From assembly GCA_003864495.1 (NCBI GenBank), contig ML133496.1, forward strand, positions 565,122 to 629,121: a stretch of 64,000 bases of DNA, read 5' to 3'. Under the pieces are notes generated by a model, which saw nothing but the letters and a program-made list of their open reading frames with translations, made no database searches and was not told where the DNA came from. Origin of the DNA: Nemopilema nomurai. Lineage: Eukaryota; Cnidaria; Scyphozoa; Rhizostomeae; Rhizostomatidae. This document shows positions 37,501 to 49,630 of the stretch, in pieces. Numbering within the stretch: the stretch's first letter is position 1; each line of letters opens with the position of its first letter. A program made the translations under genes and the position numbers.

Positions 37501-39515
37501 ACTGCAATCTTTGTTTTATTTTTGTTTTTTCTAGCTGCTAAATATTTGTACAAAGTGTTAACTCCAAATGGATTTGAATTGCAAAACTGATGTTGAAGGG
37601 GATTAGAGATTAATTTCATATAATGTGACCACGATTTGAGGCCAAGGGTTATTTATATTGGATTATTGGTGACATTCCAGGCAACAGATGTCCGAATCCA
37701 TCAATACTGTTAAAGAGCGATTCGAAAGTCTGGCGAAAGTACGCCGCGATTATCACTCAAAGTTTGAAAGCTGGCTCCCGTAAGTTTTTTGTATGACCCT
37801 CGTGTAAGTGTTTAGCATGGTTCTTGTAAAATCTTCTTATGTTCCTCTTAAATCTTTCGTGTTGATCCCGTAAGTGTTTTGCATGGCTGTCGTAAATCTT
37901 TCGTGTTGATCCCGTAAGTGTTTTGCATGGCTGTCGTAAATCTTTCGTGTTGATCCCGATAAGTGTTTTGCATGGCGTCGTAAATCTTTCGTGTTGATCC
38001 CGTAACTGTCGTTAGTGCTACTTTTTAGAATTCAGTCAGCCGCATTATAAAGCAGTCGAAAATTCCTTTTCTTGTCGTGTTAGGTTTGTTTTGGAAAGGT
38101 TGCAAGATTTGCAGAAGACGGAATCAGCCTTAACTGCGGCGGATAAAAGTGACTTTGAGGATATTGCATGTCGTGTGATCGATCAGGTATTTCCGAATCG
38201 TCTTCTTTTTTCCTGCTTTCATAAAACTTTCCTCTTAATACCCATTGAGGCTACAAGAATATGCAATGTGATAAGTAAATTTCGTATGTGTTGTTCTACA
38301 TCTAGAACAATATTGTGCAATAATGTCATCAAATTACACGTAAAACTATCAAAACCTAGATACTTCTAGCTTTTAACAAAGTTTGAATATTTTTTTATCT
38401 AGAAAATACTATCCATCTAAACTTAATTGTTACAAGTTTGTCGTTTTTGCGGCCAATGTCCTTTGAGAAGTCAAAGTCTTCGATTAAGATTTAATTTAGT
38501 CTCAGGTTGTTGACCTCTGGTTGACCCCAGGTATGACCTCTGGGGAGGCTATTTCTGCTATTCGAATTGCTTTCACTTGTAAGTCACGCGAGTGTCATGT
38601 TTCCTGACCTTTACAAGGCTTTTTAAAGTAATCTGGAACGTAGATATATCCTTCATGCAGATTTCTGCTGAGAAGATGAAGCTGTTTGGTGAAGGAAGTA
38701 GAAAGTCTGATTCCGGATTGACGGTGATCGAGGCCGAGTGAGTACATCTGCATTCGTGTTTGCTTGTATTGTAGTTTGAAGTATTTTCCAAATGCTTGGG
38801 CCGGGGCAGCAATTGGAAAATAGTTTAGGATAATTTTGAGATGGAAGAAAGCTGACTGGCAATTCGACACAGCCTAATAATCGTAGACATAAGCTGTGTA
38901 TGACGTTCTGCAAGCTTTGGACAAATGAAACAAGTTGCATGTTTTTTAGCATGCCGGGCGATTGAATGCATTCAGGTTTTAGGTGTGGGAAGAGTTCTGA
39001 ATAGCACAAATACAGTATCATTTCTAGCAAGAAATTTTGAAGAAATCCTTTCAATAGGCTGAGCCAGGATTAGATTCGTCAAACTTTTTACTATTTTTTT
39101 GACCAACCATTTTCTGTTTTATTAATTAGCTTGTATAATGATATGCACAATAATATTTAGACTCTTATCGCTGCACGCTGCCCTGTCCATGTGCGAATTG
39201 TTTTCTAGAGAAAAGAAGCTCTACCTCTAAGCCCTTTTTCATTGATAGATTCCCTTAACAGTGATCCATTCATGAAAAGGGCTTGTGTATGTAAACAATT
39301 CAACCAACATCTGCTTTTATCGAATTGGCAGTTAATTTATTATGAAATGAACGCTGTCTAGATGAGGTAAATCTTTCCATTGTAGAGTTTCAACTTTGGA
39401 AAAGATATTGCAGGATGTTGTCCATCTTGTTGAGGAGGGCGACCAGAAACTGATGAGTTCAAAAGAGATATTTGAAGAGTTGTCGACTTGTGGTTATGAA
39501 AAAATTAGCGATTAA
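28570..39515 (+). CDS. TBK1: TBK1/IKK-epsilon-like serine/threonine kinase, 24 exons
   Basis: Kinase exons: 28570-28662, 29151-29291, 29587-29713, 30130-30220, 30828-30921, 31175-31237, 31677-31771, 32028-32262. Ubiquitin-like domain: about 33018-33082, 33622-33787, 33957-34026. Scaffold and C-terminus: 34330-34391, 34853-34944, 35066-35192, 35269-35336, 35708-35760, 36012-36043, 36559-36668, 36928-37001, 37386-37425, 37681-37779, 38084-38186, 38661-38737, 39386-39515. The shortest exon-9 form is 768 aa (human TBK1: 729). Visible motifs are the GQGATG loop, Lys40 (AAKVF), VHRDVKPGN with Asp136, DFG at 158-160, and Ser174 in [10 protein letters not shown], equivalent to human Ser172. Then follow [16 protein letters not shown] (first strand of the ubiquitin-like domain) and a helical C-terminal region. 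In vertebrates this kinase acts downstream of STING/TRIF/MAVS and phosphorylates IRF3 and autophagy receptors. Exon 15 uses the acceptor ctgcag at 35263-35268, because the acceptor at 35246 would bring a stop. The start of exon 9 is ambiguous because of the 24-bp array. Confidence 0.92.
32634..33041 (+). repeat. 24-bp minisatellite made of the TBK1 exon-9 3' splice site and first codons
   Basis: Seventeen head-to-tail 24-bp units (the last runs into unique exon sequence), all in one frame and encoding octapeptides such as VINVFAFK, SIGVFALK and SIRVFALK. The final unit, GTG ATC AAT GTG TTT GCT at 33018, is the true start of the ubiquitin-like-domain exon. Seven unit boundaries read AG|GTG, which recreates a phase-0 acceptor (exon starts 32658, 32730, 32802, 32826, 32946, 32994, 33018). 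The frame is open except for TAG at 32823-32825, and this TAG gives the most acceptor-like context (gccttttag). Confidence 0.95.
36120..36330. repeat. diverged minisatellite in a TBK1 intron
   Basis: Loosely repeated phrases of roughly 35 bp built around ggaacatg...gcgtgccgtgtc, in the intron between exons 17 and 18. Units are strongly diverged, and the boundaries are approximate. Confidence 0.5.
37777..38008 (+). repeat. 44-bp minisatellite copying the TBK1 exon-21 5' splice site
   Basis: Exon 21 ends CTCCC|gtaagt at 37779/37780. Downstream the phrase gatcccgtaagtgttttgca recurs at 37867, 37911, 37955 (mutated to cccgataag) and 37998 (cccgtaact), spaced 44, 44 and 43 bp. The rest of the unit reads tggctgtcgtaaatctttcg. 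The first unit includes the true donor. Use of a downstream copy would put TAA in frame immediately after CCG. Confidence 0.88.
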
Positions 39516-40994
39516 GCAACTTGCCGGTAAAAGCTAATATTTTCTCTTCGTGAGTTGATTTCGTAGATTTTTATTCTTGAAGTTTTAAGGTGTTGGGAAG
39601 CTTCAGTCACGGGAAACTTAATGTTTTGGTTGGTAGTTGGACGTCGAATGGCCTGCTTCGATACTTTCATCTCAAATTGACTAATGTGACACACGTCTGT
39701 AACAATGGGCTCTAAACATTTCCATGGAATTTACTTCTCGCAAAACGGCACGAAATTTCCACTAGCAAGTAGCTAGCTCAATGCATCGAAGGATCGATAC
39801 AATACACATACAACTGTTTAAACCTTATTGCTAGCCATTTCTTTAGGAGTTTGCTCTTTGGTCCTCTTTGAGTGTACCCCTACAGGCTGTTGTAAGATTA
39901 GATGCACCGATTTCGCCAAGACCGAACTTGTTTTGTATTCCCGACCGCGAGGTTGAACGGGAACTTATTGAAGCTCCGTAGAAACACGCAGGCAGAATTC
40001 CTTCTGAGTTTCTACGCCATATCAAAGTACACAAACCTACGTTCGACATACAGTGGAACTGGTGCTGCTTTAGCAAGGTTAGCTTTGTGATAATTGAGAC
40101 TTATGTTCATAGAGCTAATGTTTCTAACTGCAACGCCTTTGCACCGAGTGACTTTCATAATTATTCAGCACTGCTGGTCGAGTCGTGCGTCATCTCAGTC
40201 CTAGAATACATGCAGTGCCGTTTTGTAAGAATATGCAATCTCCCATGTGCATTTCACGAGAGGCTTCTTGTTAGAATGTCTGCGGAAACACGCGGGAGAA
40301 TCCGCAGTTCCGTGGTCACGTGATTAGCGTCGTGAGTCAGGCTAGAGTCAGTGCTTCCCTTTAGCCGCTTTGAGGTGCAAAAAGCCGATTCAAAGTCACC
40401 AACGAGACAGTTGCTTCCAGGTTGAAAGGGACTCTTCCTCGTACAAGCCTGTCAGCGATACTAAAAACCCAATAAAAATTCAAATTAGACTCATGTACGG
40501 ATCTATCTGCTGAAGTACAGTGTTCTCATTGCTTCAAAACAGTTAGTCAAATGAGAAGGCGTTCACAAGTATTGATGTACGCATGCGTGACCCCATTGCA
40601 CGGCAGGAGAAGTTTCGTACAAGTAAGACTTGCAGATGTGCTCCGTCAGTTGGAAAACTCAATGAACCTACCTATCTCAAATTAAAGGTAATTGATGAGA
40701 AACTGCGTACATAAACAATTGGAAAACAATTCCTCATTTGCTCTGGAAGCTTAGCCGGCGTGCAGACTTAAAAGCTTTTGGACATTGATATAAAGCCTCG
40801 TATTGAGACATTGATTTGAAATTAAAAGGCCAGTTGGGCCTCGTATTGAGACCTATCCTCGTTACAAAATTGATTTAATTGTTGTATGATCTTAAGTATG
40901 ATCTGTAAGTTTGATCTTAGTACAGTACTAACAAAATCTCAATGCAGATTATTTCTGCTTCAATGCTTGCATCAGCAGTACAGCTGGAGAGCCA
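39516..40994. other. convergent intergenic region between TBK1 and paralogue A
   Basis: Holds the 3' flanks of two convergent genes. Parts at 40.1-40.5 kb resemble 49.2-49.45 kb (for example gtcaccaacgaga and gcttccaggttga), so the 3' flank was included in the duplication that made A and B. A plus-strand frame around 39.87-40.08 kb is partly open with one stop, but I cannot assign it. Confidence 0.4.
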
Positions 40995-41405
40995 GGTTGT
41001 ATCATGCATTACACCTGCGCAGTGACAAGGTGCGCATGGGCTTACAGTCAATAGTTATCAAGGATAGTCGATGTTGCCGGCCCAGGCAGTCGGCTCCTAC
41101 AAGCCAGCCCTAGTACTATCGGACTGCACTATTGCCAGCGTACTGCACTGACCTGCGAAGCTGGATGTCTCTTGCCTCTCCGGATAGTCTTTCAAGGACG
41201 CCTGCGCAATGTCTGTGCTCAGCTTGATGCCTGGCTGCGCTGCGATGGCGCTCCACAGCGAATCCTCCAGTTGGTAAACAACATGTGGCTCCTGGCCTAA
41301 GTCGATTTTCGCGTAGCTCTTTCCTGATTGGTGGATGCCGTACAAGTGGGATTTGGCGGCGTCCCACGCTTTCACGTACACCATGTCCGAGGGCAATGCT
41401 GAAAT
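40995..41405. repeat. near-identical tract shared with paralogue B (left copy)
   Basis: 411 bp covering the last coding exon of paralogue A and about 100 bp of 3' flank. It matches 49631-50041 with only about five mismatches seen by eye, while flanking introns and most other exons of A and B are clearly diverged. Sharp edges at ggttgtatcatg and gctgaaat fit a gene-conversion tract. Confidence 0.85.
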
Positions 41406-44400
41406 CGACGTAATAGGGACAGCATCATTTCGAGATTTTAATGTCACAATGCTTTTTATATTGAATATATATTTACCATTATATATATTGAATATATATT
41501 AAAACATCAATGTGTTTTCTGGTTTTGTTGATCAGCTGAAAGCAGCTGCTATTAATCAAAGATCTGTGTCCAGCAAAATAGTAAGAACATCATTTACAAA
41601 TGTTAAGATTTCTTAAATATTATGCAACTTTATGTTTGTAATTTGAATCAAAAGAAATACCTTTTATCGTAGATTCACTTGTTCCATTTTTGAAGAAACA
41701 TGACGTCTTAAAGCTGAGAAAAAGAATCTTAGCGTTACCATTAGAACTTTAAACTAACCATTAGAACTTTAACTTCAACATTAAACTTCAAGTTGAAGCT
41801 TAAAAAGAGAGAACTAACTAAATGATTCGCCCTCAAGTCAACTATTTGCTGGTCTCATTTGCACTTCCAATGTAACACTGTACTGGCCTATTCCCCATGT
41901 TTTTGGTACCTCCATTCCTGGCCTAAGACATTGAACATTTTTCCATTGAAGCAAAATATTATGTTACTCGTGACCTGTAAGGCAAGGTTTTTTATTGTTT
42001 TCTAGCCGCGAGTTTAACGAAAAAGTCAGTTTGGAAACTTACGGGTATTTCTGCCTGTTGCAGAAAAAAAGCTTGCCGTTTCCAGTGGTGAGAATTACTT
42101 TTTGCCCCATCGCAAATCGGCTACCGCGTAGTCCAGCTATTATAATGTAAATTATGTCTGATTAGATTCATGAAACTTCTGTACTAAAGAAGGTTTGGGA
42201 GGATGAATAAGTAAAGGCTTGTAAATTCAGAAACGGCTTCATACCGTGAACTGGTAGTTAACTGATTACAAACTAACAGTCTAACACACTTAAAAACTCT
42301 CAATGCTTGATCGCTTTAACGTGGTGAATTCGGTTTGGAAGATTCGTCTTATCTGCGTGATATTCGCCCGAGAAGTTTTGCGCTGCAGAAAGAAAAAACT
42401 GTGAGAATTACCATCAATCATTCTGAACTTCGCATTCGCCGTTTTACAAGTACGAGATTTGGCCACCCTTTCTCCCTCCTTTCCCGACCCCTGAGGAACA
42501 TAGCATTCGGCCATCGTCCATAAGTGAAGTTGGAGCATTCGAAATCGGGACACCTCGTAGTTGCCCCCAGACGTGCACGCTGTTGGCGATGTATTTAGCG
42601 TGCTAATAGGTGAGCTTGTGAACATGCACTCTGATGAGGTCACGTGCTGCAGCCCGCCGTTGGTGGCGTACATGAATGTTTCATTGCAGCCGCCTTTCAA
42701 AGCCATAGCGCCATCAGTGGCCCCTGAATCCGAGAGACATCTTCCCGATGGAATGTGTTGTATCAGGAATTTGTCTAGAATCAGAAATAGATGTATGCAT
42801 CCTTCACAAATGGAGCATATGAATCTACGATAAAAGTATTTCTTTTGATTGAAATTCCAAGCATTAAGTTGTGCAATTTTAAGGAAACCTCAATATTTGT
42901 AAATGATGTTCTTACTATTTTGCTGGACACAGATCTTGCATAGTGGAAGCGATATTTTCGATATTTGACTAAATAATGAGGAAATATCTTGGTCGAAATA
43001 GAGAATCCTTATTCGAGATTTGAACGAGCCAGCAGTGAATGGTCAGGTTATCGCGTTCACGAAGAGCAGAACTTTAACATGGAGCTCAACCCAAAACTAC
43101 AATACCGTAGGAGAATGGCATTTTTAAGCAAATGCTCCATGTTTTGAATATCAAACCATGTACACTAAAATACCATTGAGATGGTCAGAAACTGACGAGG
43201 TTAGACCACATAGAATGTCATGTACAATTAAAGGAAAACATTTTGAAGAATCGAATCCACTTGATGTAGGCCATCATTATAAATGAAAACACACTTATAA
43301 AAATACCAAGCCGAGACTCAATATTCTCAAAATTTCTATTTTGAGCCTAAGATTATTCTTAAATTATTCTTGCCCAACACAAGGTGTAAATCCACATCAA
43401 GATCAAAGAAAAACTTGTGTACTCCCGGTTTGAAGGAGCGAGTTCCGGTTCAAAAAGCAATGCTTGTTTGTACAGAAAACTTCGAAAGACACTCCTAGAC
43501 ATTGAAATCAAGCATATTTGTTTAAACACATCAATACATTCGAAATCGGCAGAACAAGCATAGACATCGGCAGAACATCATACTCGGGCTAACAAAAGAG
43601 AATTTGATCTTCAAAAATAAATAACCGGCCTGCGCCTGCATTCAATTACCTCTAATATCCCGCATCGAAGCCCTTTTTGTCATGTTACCTGTGCCAGAGT
43701 CAATAGCTCCATCTGGCGCACACGTGTCAGTCCGGCAGTAGGAGAAGAGATATGGTACGTAGGTGTCGTATGAGCCTTGTCCCCGTAGGCGCAGGGCAGC
43801 CCCGTCAAAGCTGATGTAAAACGTTACTGTTGGCTTATCAGATATTCCGACTTTTGGGAACTAGAAAAAGCGATATACGGTATGATAAACAGTTTAGTTA
43901 CATAACGCCCTTATCGTTGATTATTTTGAAAGTAAATTAATGATCTAGCAGATAACAAACTAAACAAAATTTTGAATATTTTCGATAGCTGGATTGTGGT
44001 TGCTACCTTTACTAAACCGTTTCAAAAGCTTCACATTTTCGATATAGGTAGGCTTGTGAAGGACGAAAGAGACAATAATAACAGCAGAACAATAGTAATA
44101 ATAACAATAATAATAATAATAACGATAATTATAGAAGTAATAATAGTGATAATAAAAACTTAAGGAGCTACTTCCCTTTTATACACCTTGAAAGGGATTT
44201 GGTTCCTTCGTATTTAAAGATCTCTAGTAGTTTGATTTCTCTAACGGGGTACATCAGAGAACTCTATTCTATTGCAATACCTTCTTCAACAAACCCCGTC
44301 CTTTTCCCCTTTTGAGGCAGCCATTTAGGACGGTAATATCAAGCTTCAAATAATAAATTATTTATTTAAAGCTTGGAGGATTTAGACTCACCGTTAATAC

Positions 44401-47400
44401 GAGCTCATTTCTATTTTCGGTTGTGATATATTCTGCACTCGCGGCTGAGTAATATGTCGAACTTGTCACTGACCGACTGTGTTTCGCGTATGGAGGGAGA
44501 TATATCCGCAGTTTCGCGTTGTACGCATTCATCCGAGATTCGCTCGTGTGACTGACCATTGCTTCGACACGCTCAAAAGACCTACGGCATGAATGAGAGG
44601 CTACTTGGCATTCACTCTTCAACAATCGAAGTCGGCCGATAAAGTGGCCTAACTTTGCTTCTATGGCAAAAGCAGGTGCTCAGATGCGTAACGAAATCGA
44701 AACTCGCATGACATAACTGAGAATGATTGCGTCAGAAAAGGCTGAACTATTGAGGGTGTGAAGCCAGGCCTATTTCTATTGCATTTGTTAATAAAAGAAT
44801 CACAAATGCGTACTGAGTGGGGTTTTAATATGGCAGCCTTTCATGATGTGGAAAATTCAGATTCAGAGGTAAGTGAAAGGCCCTTCTGCCTATGCTTTTA
44901 TTTCATCGTATCTTCAAGGCTCCAAAGGCTTAGTTTGTGGGTAAAAGATTGGTTGTATATACAGTCGGTAAAAGGAGCATTCACTTAATGCAAGAACTGG
45001 GTGTAGAAGACCCAGAAAAACTTCGCACGTGTTATCACGCGAGACGTCTTTAGCTGTTCAACGCATGCGCTTTGTTGTGCAATCGAATGCAGATTGAATT
45101 CATTCATCACAAAATAAAGCAAAGTGTCACAAATGGCAAAATTGTCCAACATGATTGATAATTGCTCTTTTCGACACTATTGGCCAAATTCTCGATTTTA
45201 GACCACCGCACATCAAAACATTTTCCTTCAAGAAAATGGCTTTTTCCATTCGTGGTTTTTTCATAGCAAAATACGCTATTTCGCTACTGGCGTTTCAGCC
45301 GTTTCCATTAATGTCTTTTTTGTCATCTTTTCCATTTCCTAAGTTTAGTGACAAGTTTGTTACAAAGAAAAGTAGCCCACATTCGCTCCTTGGCAGCAAG
45401 CCCAGATATCAAAGAGGAATTAAAGAAAGTACCCAAAGAATTTTTCATTGGTGCTCAGGTATGCCAGCTTAAAGTGAAGAATAGGCCTGTCGCCCGCTCT
45501 TCTGGCGATGGTAGTTGCCTCTTCGCTCACCCACACATACTCGTCGCCCACTTCTCCAGAGCACCTGACCCAAAGTGTGTCACTGCTGGATGCGCCGGGT
45601 TTGTCTACTGTCTGAAAATGACCCAAAATCGAAAACATTCATTTCAAAAAGACTCTTGAGATGAAGAATAAAAAGAAAAAACTGGAGAATAAAAAGTAGA
45701 CAACTGTAGAATATCATGAAGAAGACTGGAGAATAAAAAGTAGACAACTGTAGAATATCATGAAGAAGGCTGGAGAATAAAAAGAAGAAGGCTGGAGAAT
45801 AAAAAGAAGAAGGCTGGAGAATAAAAAGAGGAGGACTGGATCGATTGGCAACTCGAAAGAGCACCTGCTAGGGCTGAAGAGTTTGCAAACAGATTCCGTT
45901 TGATTTTACAAGTCGACATAAGGTATGCTATTAAAGCCCTACCATCATAGATGCTTGCAGCTTTAGGGTGTTATCTAGCACTACTCCCCTCGCAGTGTCT
46001 GTTCTTGATACTGTTTTAAATGTTTTGTAGATAACATCTTGCTGTCCATCCTTGGCTGTCGAGGAAGTTTGGGTTTGCGCAGTGGAAAAGTCACCTGCAT
46101 TGACGTTAGATCCCTGGGTAACTGCTGTCAAGGAAACGCCCGTCATACCTGCCAACAAGATAAATTTTTAGTGACAAGGTTCAACTTATTTTGATATTTT
46201 GAAAAGTAACGGCTCCCTGGAAATGCGGTATTATCACACGGGCCTGCGTGAGTGAAAACAAAGCACGGGGAGAGAACATTGTCGGGAAGGGCCTTCATTT
46301 TTCACAATGCAGAGCCTCCTATCTCGGTTTTCTCATCAACTACTTTGAAAGAAAAACATTTCCAGGGAACTGATATGAAATGCGAACACGCTACTGTCTA
46401 CCTCCTCACCCCCTACACCCTTCACCTCTGCCCATTCCGACCTTCCACGCTACTCTCCTTTTTACTCCCCAGCTGTAAGCCTCTTTACTACCTAGAGGAT
46501 GTTTGACGGATGTTTGTTGGAGGCTTGTCGGACGCCTGACCGACGCCTGACGGACGCTTGACGGAGGCTTGACGGATGCTTTTCGGATGCTTGTCGGATG
46601 CTTACCTGCGTGTCCGTCTTCAAATGGGCCATTCACGGAGATGACCGTTTGAGCGGCTGCATGGGATCCAACCACCATCTCGATGTCGAAAGCCGTGACA
46701 TGCTGCACTTCCAATCCTGTCAATGTCGTTCTTGGGACGAATTTGAAGAGCGGATCTGAAAATTAAAACAGCTTATGGAATAAAGGCTCTTGGTTTGGCC
46801 TTCGTTGTGTCAAACTTTTAAGTTCAAAAGCTTCAAATAAAATTACAGTAAGGAAACCTCTATGCCAAACCCTATTTGGATGCACTCTCCTTGCTTATGC
46901 GTTTCCGTTCGTTTATCAAACCCTTAAGGTACCACTCACAAGAATAAATATGTAATATGTTATGATGTTGTATGTTGAATATGTTAAGATATGTCAAAGG
47001 AGGGTATGAAATCGAAATCTAAAGAAATGGACATTATTATTCCAAATGAAGCGTAACTTTCTCTCTATGAACAACATCATTTGTGTGTGTTCGTATTAAT
47101 AGGTTGCGGAGAGATCCTGATGAACTAAGGAAGAATGAATTATTATTACTATCATTTCTGCTATTATCGATAGTTCGTTAAGCCCCTTACCTGAAGCTTT
47201 TATTGAACCAACCAATGCCAGGAACTAGAAGAAAGATATTCACACGAATTGAGAGTAAACAAAGTTGCTCGTGAATACAGAAATGCTTTTAGACTAGCGA
47301 GATTGAAAATGTCCGAAAGGCCGTAAAATCAGCGAAGGTGAGCAACTATTTGATGGTCGGAACTCACGCGAGGAAAGATGAAAAGTATTGCATTCATGCA

Positions 47401-48064
47401 AAAGGAAGAATCGGACGACGAAAATCTTCGATCTTTCTTGTACGGAAAAGATATTCATTAAGTACGTTTATGTTGCATTCCAGTTATTGGCAAGATACCT
47501 TTTCTTTCTAAGAAAGAACTTTAAGGTAAGCTATTTGTCGGCACTTAGAAAATCTCCCTGCTCTTATCCGAAATTGTACATTCTCTTCATCGGTTAGCGA
47601 TTATCGTTGGCAAGCATTAACCAAAGCTGGGCAGTTTTCTAAAGGAGCGTTGGAAGTTATAAATCCCAAGAAGATGCACCCAAAGAGTTATAAAACAGAT
47701 AAAATGTTCAGGTAAGCTTTGGAATTTCTGGGTTTTGCAGACGAATCTTGATAGCAATGAAGTGTTTTGAAGTTTACCAATAAATGTAAGGCTTTGGGCG
47801 ATTTGGTCGAAATAAGGCTTGACCTTCCTGAATTTCTCATCGGCATCTCATGTATTGTACAATTATAGTTATGCTTACTTGCATGGCAAAGATAGTACTC
47901 ACTTAACATCAAAAAAACATCGCGCATTGCCACAATGATATTCTTCATGAAAAGATTGGCGTTGTGAAGCTATTAATTGCAACTAAATGCAACAATACAC
48001 TTAAACGAGTCAATGAGTTGATACATACCAACAAGAGAAATATAGTGCCTTTGATATGCGACAT
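41097..48064 (-). CDS. secreted multidomain protein, paralogue A (family not recognised)
   Basis: Eleven exons: 48029-48064 (ATG), 47191-47224, 46606-46755, 45943-46148, 45433-45611, 44392-44581, 43689-43860, 42412-42774, 42043-42136, 41661-41713 and 41097-41398 (stop), about 592 aa. The signal peptide MSHIKGTIFLLL/FLALVGSIKAS is split by an intron. Exons 3-6 look like two beta-sandwich repeats of an extracellular DUF11-like kind (FDIEMVVGS ... NAYNAKLRIYLPPYA). Exon 7 has a Cys pair (YCRTDTCAPDGAID). Exon 8 is cysteine-rich with HIPSGRCLSD and LQHVTSSEC phrases that suggest a beta-trefoil, lectin-like fold. The last exon contains a W/Y-rich stretch (VKAWDAAKSHLYGIHQSGKS). No transmembrane helix follows. 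All splice phases equal those of paralogue B, which strongly supports the model. Domain assignments are tentative and the function is unknown. Confidence 0.75.
44073..44158. repeat. (AAT)n-like microsatellite
   Basis: Imperfect ATA/AAT trinucleotide tract (caataataataataataacg and similar) in intron 6 of paralogue A. Confidence 0.85.
45661..45840. repeat. ctggagaataaaaag minisatellite in intron 4 of paralogue A
   Basis: Tandem units around ctggagaataaaaagaagaa. Two longer units include tagacaactgtagaatatca, followed by four units of about 22 bp. Paralogue B keeps a shorter version at about 54056-54122, so the array existed before or during their shared history and later expanded in A. Confidence 0.9.
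46498..46603 (-). repeat. 11-bp minisatellite starting at a 5' splice site (paralogue A, intron 3)
   Basis: On the minus strand exon 3 ends GCAG|gtaagcatccgac and continues as tandem variants of the 11-mer aagcatccgac (aagcatccgaa, aagcctccgtc, aggcgtccgac and so on) for about 100 bp, nine to ten units. The first unit overlaps the donor site itself. The equivalent donor of paralogue B (GCAG|gtagttc) has no such array. Confidence 0.9.
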
Positions 48065-49630
48065 TTTACCTCAAACGCAGCTACAAGATCAAGTGTCTCT
48101 TCACTGAGTTATAGCTAATGACACATTCAAACCCTCTAGGCTTAGTGATCAAACACCTATTTGATATACTGATAAATATTAATAAATACCTTAAACATGA
48201 ATAGTAAACATATTTTCGAGGCTGTTACTGTAGAGACACACCTAACCCCAATTACTTAAATTCATTCTGATACAGGTGGTTGAATTCGGTTATTAAAATC
48301 GGCAGCAGATTAACGTGACCTCAAGATCTGACGATTCCCGCCTTGTCAACCGCTAAATATTCTAGTTTACATTTCTCCCAGTGGGAAGTGATAAGATTGA
48401 CTTAACGGTATTATTAAAGCACCTAATGCATACGCCATAACATAAGAAATAAGTAATAACATAAGCAAAGCTCTGTAGAAGGAATCAATTATCATTTGTA
48501 ACTTTATTCTCCTAATTAGACCTATAGTTTTAAAGAGAGATTTGGAAAAGGGGGGATGCATGGACAAAATGGAGTCATCCAGTAAACAAGCTTTCCGTAT
48601 CAAAACTTCAACACTATTTGGAGTTTCTAAGACTGTTTTCTAATTTTTAATCCTTTTTCCCCCATAGCAGTCTTCCTCAAATACTCCTGTGCTTCCCAAA
48701 ACCTCTAAGGTTTACCAAAACATTGTCAAATTGATTAGACAGACTTTCAATATGACAGTCATTTTATTATCGATCTTTAATTTGGATTTGGGATTTCAAA
48801 CCTTTACCTCAAACATGTTATGTACATTTAGTAATATCATTATGCGGTAGAGTGACAGTAAATGCTATCCCTTGAACATGAATAACAATATACCATAGAT
48901 TGTGAGCTACATATGAGAAACAGCCAGTTAGCACTACCAATGAAGATGCCGTTTTTTACTATTCCGCTTTGGCGTATGCACATGGTTGTTTCAAGAAATA
49001 CGTCACTCTTAGTTATTCAATTATATGCTCTGTTCAAGATTAACAGTTGAAGCAAGTGTCTAGCGCGTTGTCCATAGTTGACAGGTTTCAATAATGGCGA
49101 CCTTCTTTATTGCGGCTGTGATCGAAACATCAGGCCATCAAGGAACAACAGACTCTCAGGCCGAAAGTAACTCTCACTGCTAGGCGCCTCCTTTAGTGAT
49201 ACTCTCTTAGTCGTGCCCAACCTGCTAACTGCAACGGCTCTGCAGCAATTCCCAAGTGACTTTTGTTAAGATAATTATACAGCATTGTTGGTCGAATCGT
49301 GCTTCATCTCAGTCCCAGAACACATGCTTGTAAGTGCTTGCAACTTCGAGTGCTTGTAACTGAATCGAAGTCACCAACGAGAAAGTAGCTTCCAGGTTGA
49401 ACTAGGGCCTTGCTGGTAGATGCCTTTCAGGGACACTAGAAGCCAAAAGCAATTTAGAAGATGATACCAAACAAGAAGGCAGCAATGCTTTGATTTGAAG
49501 GCTTGGAGCATAAAATATGTTGGAATTGCAACTGCATCTGACAATTGAAAACTGAAGAAAAGGAAAATGACTAAGTCTGTGGATTACTATGCAGAAACCG
49601 ACCTGGAAACCTGGTTTAGCGATATCCCCT
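48065..49630. other. intergenic region between paralogues A and B
   Basis: Presumed promoter of paralogue A and 3' flank of paralogue B. A minus-strand frame at 48367-48603 has a hydrophobic stretch (RALLMLLLISYVMAYALGAL), but no splice or start context links it to a gene. Similarity to 40.1-40.5 kb begins near 49.2 kb. Confidence 0.4.

Noticed and set aside
41116..41367. Reading frames antisense or frame-shifted to the last exons of A and B (also 49752-50003 and 49589-49936)
   Set aside because: Shadows of the conserved last exon, whose frame is set by splice phase and by the A/B comparison.
48367..48603. Hydrophobic frame as membrane anchor for paralogue A or B
   Set aside because: It lies between the genes, with no acceptor in phase with the B last exon and no start context for A.
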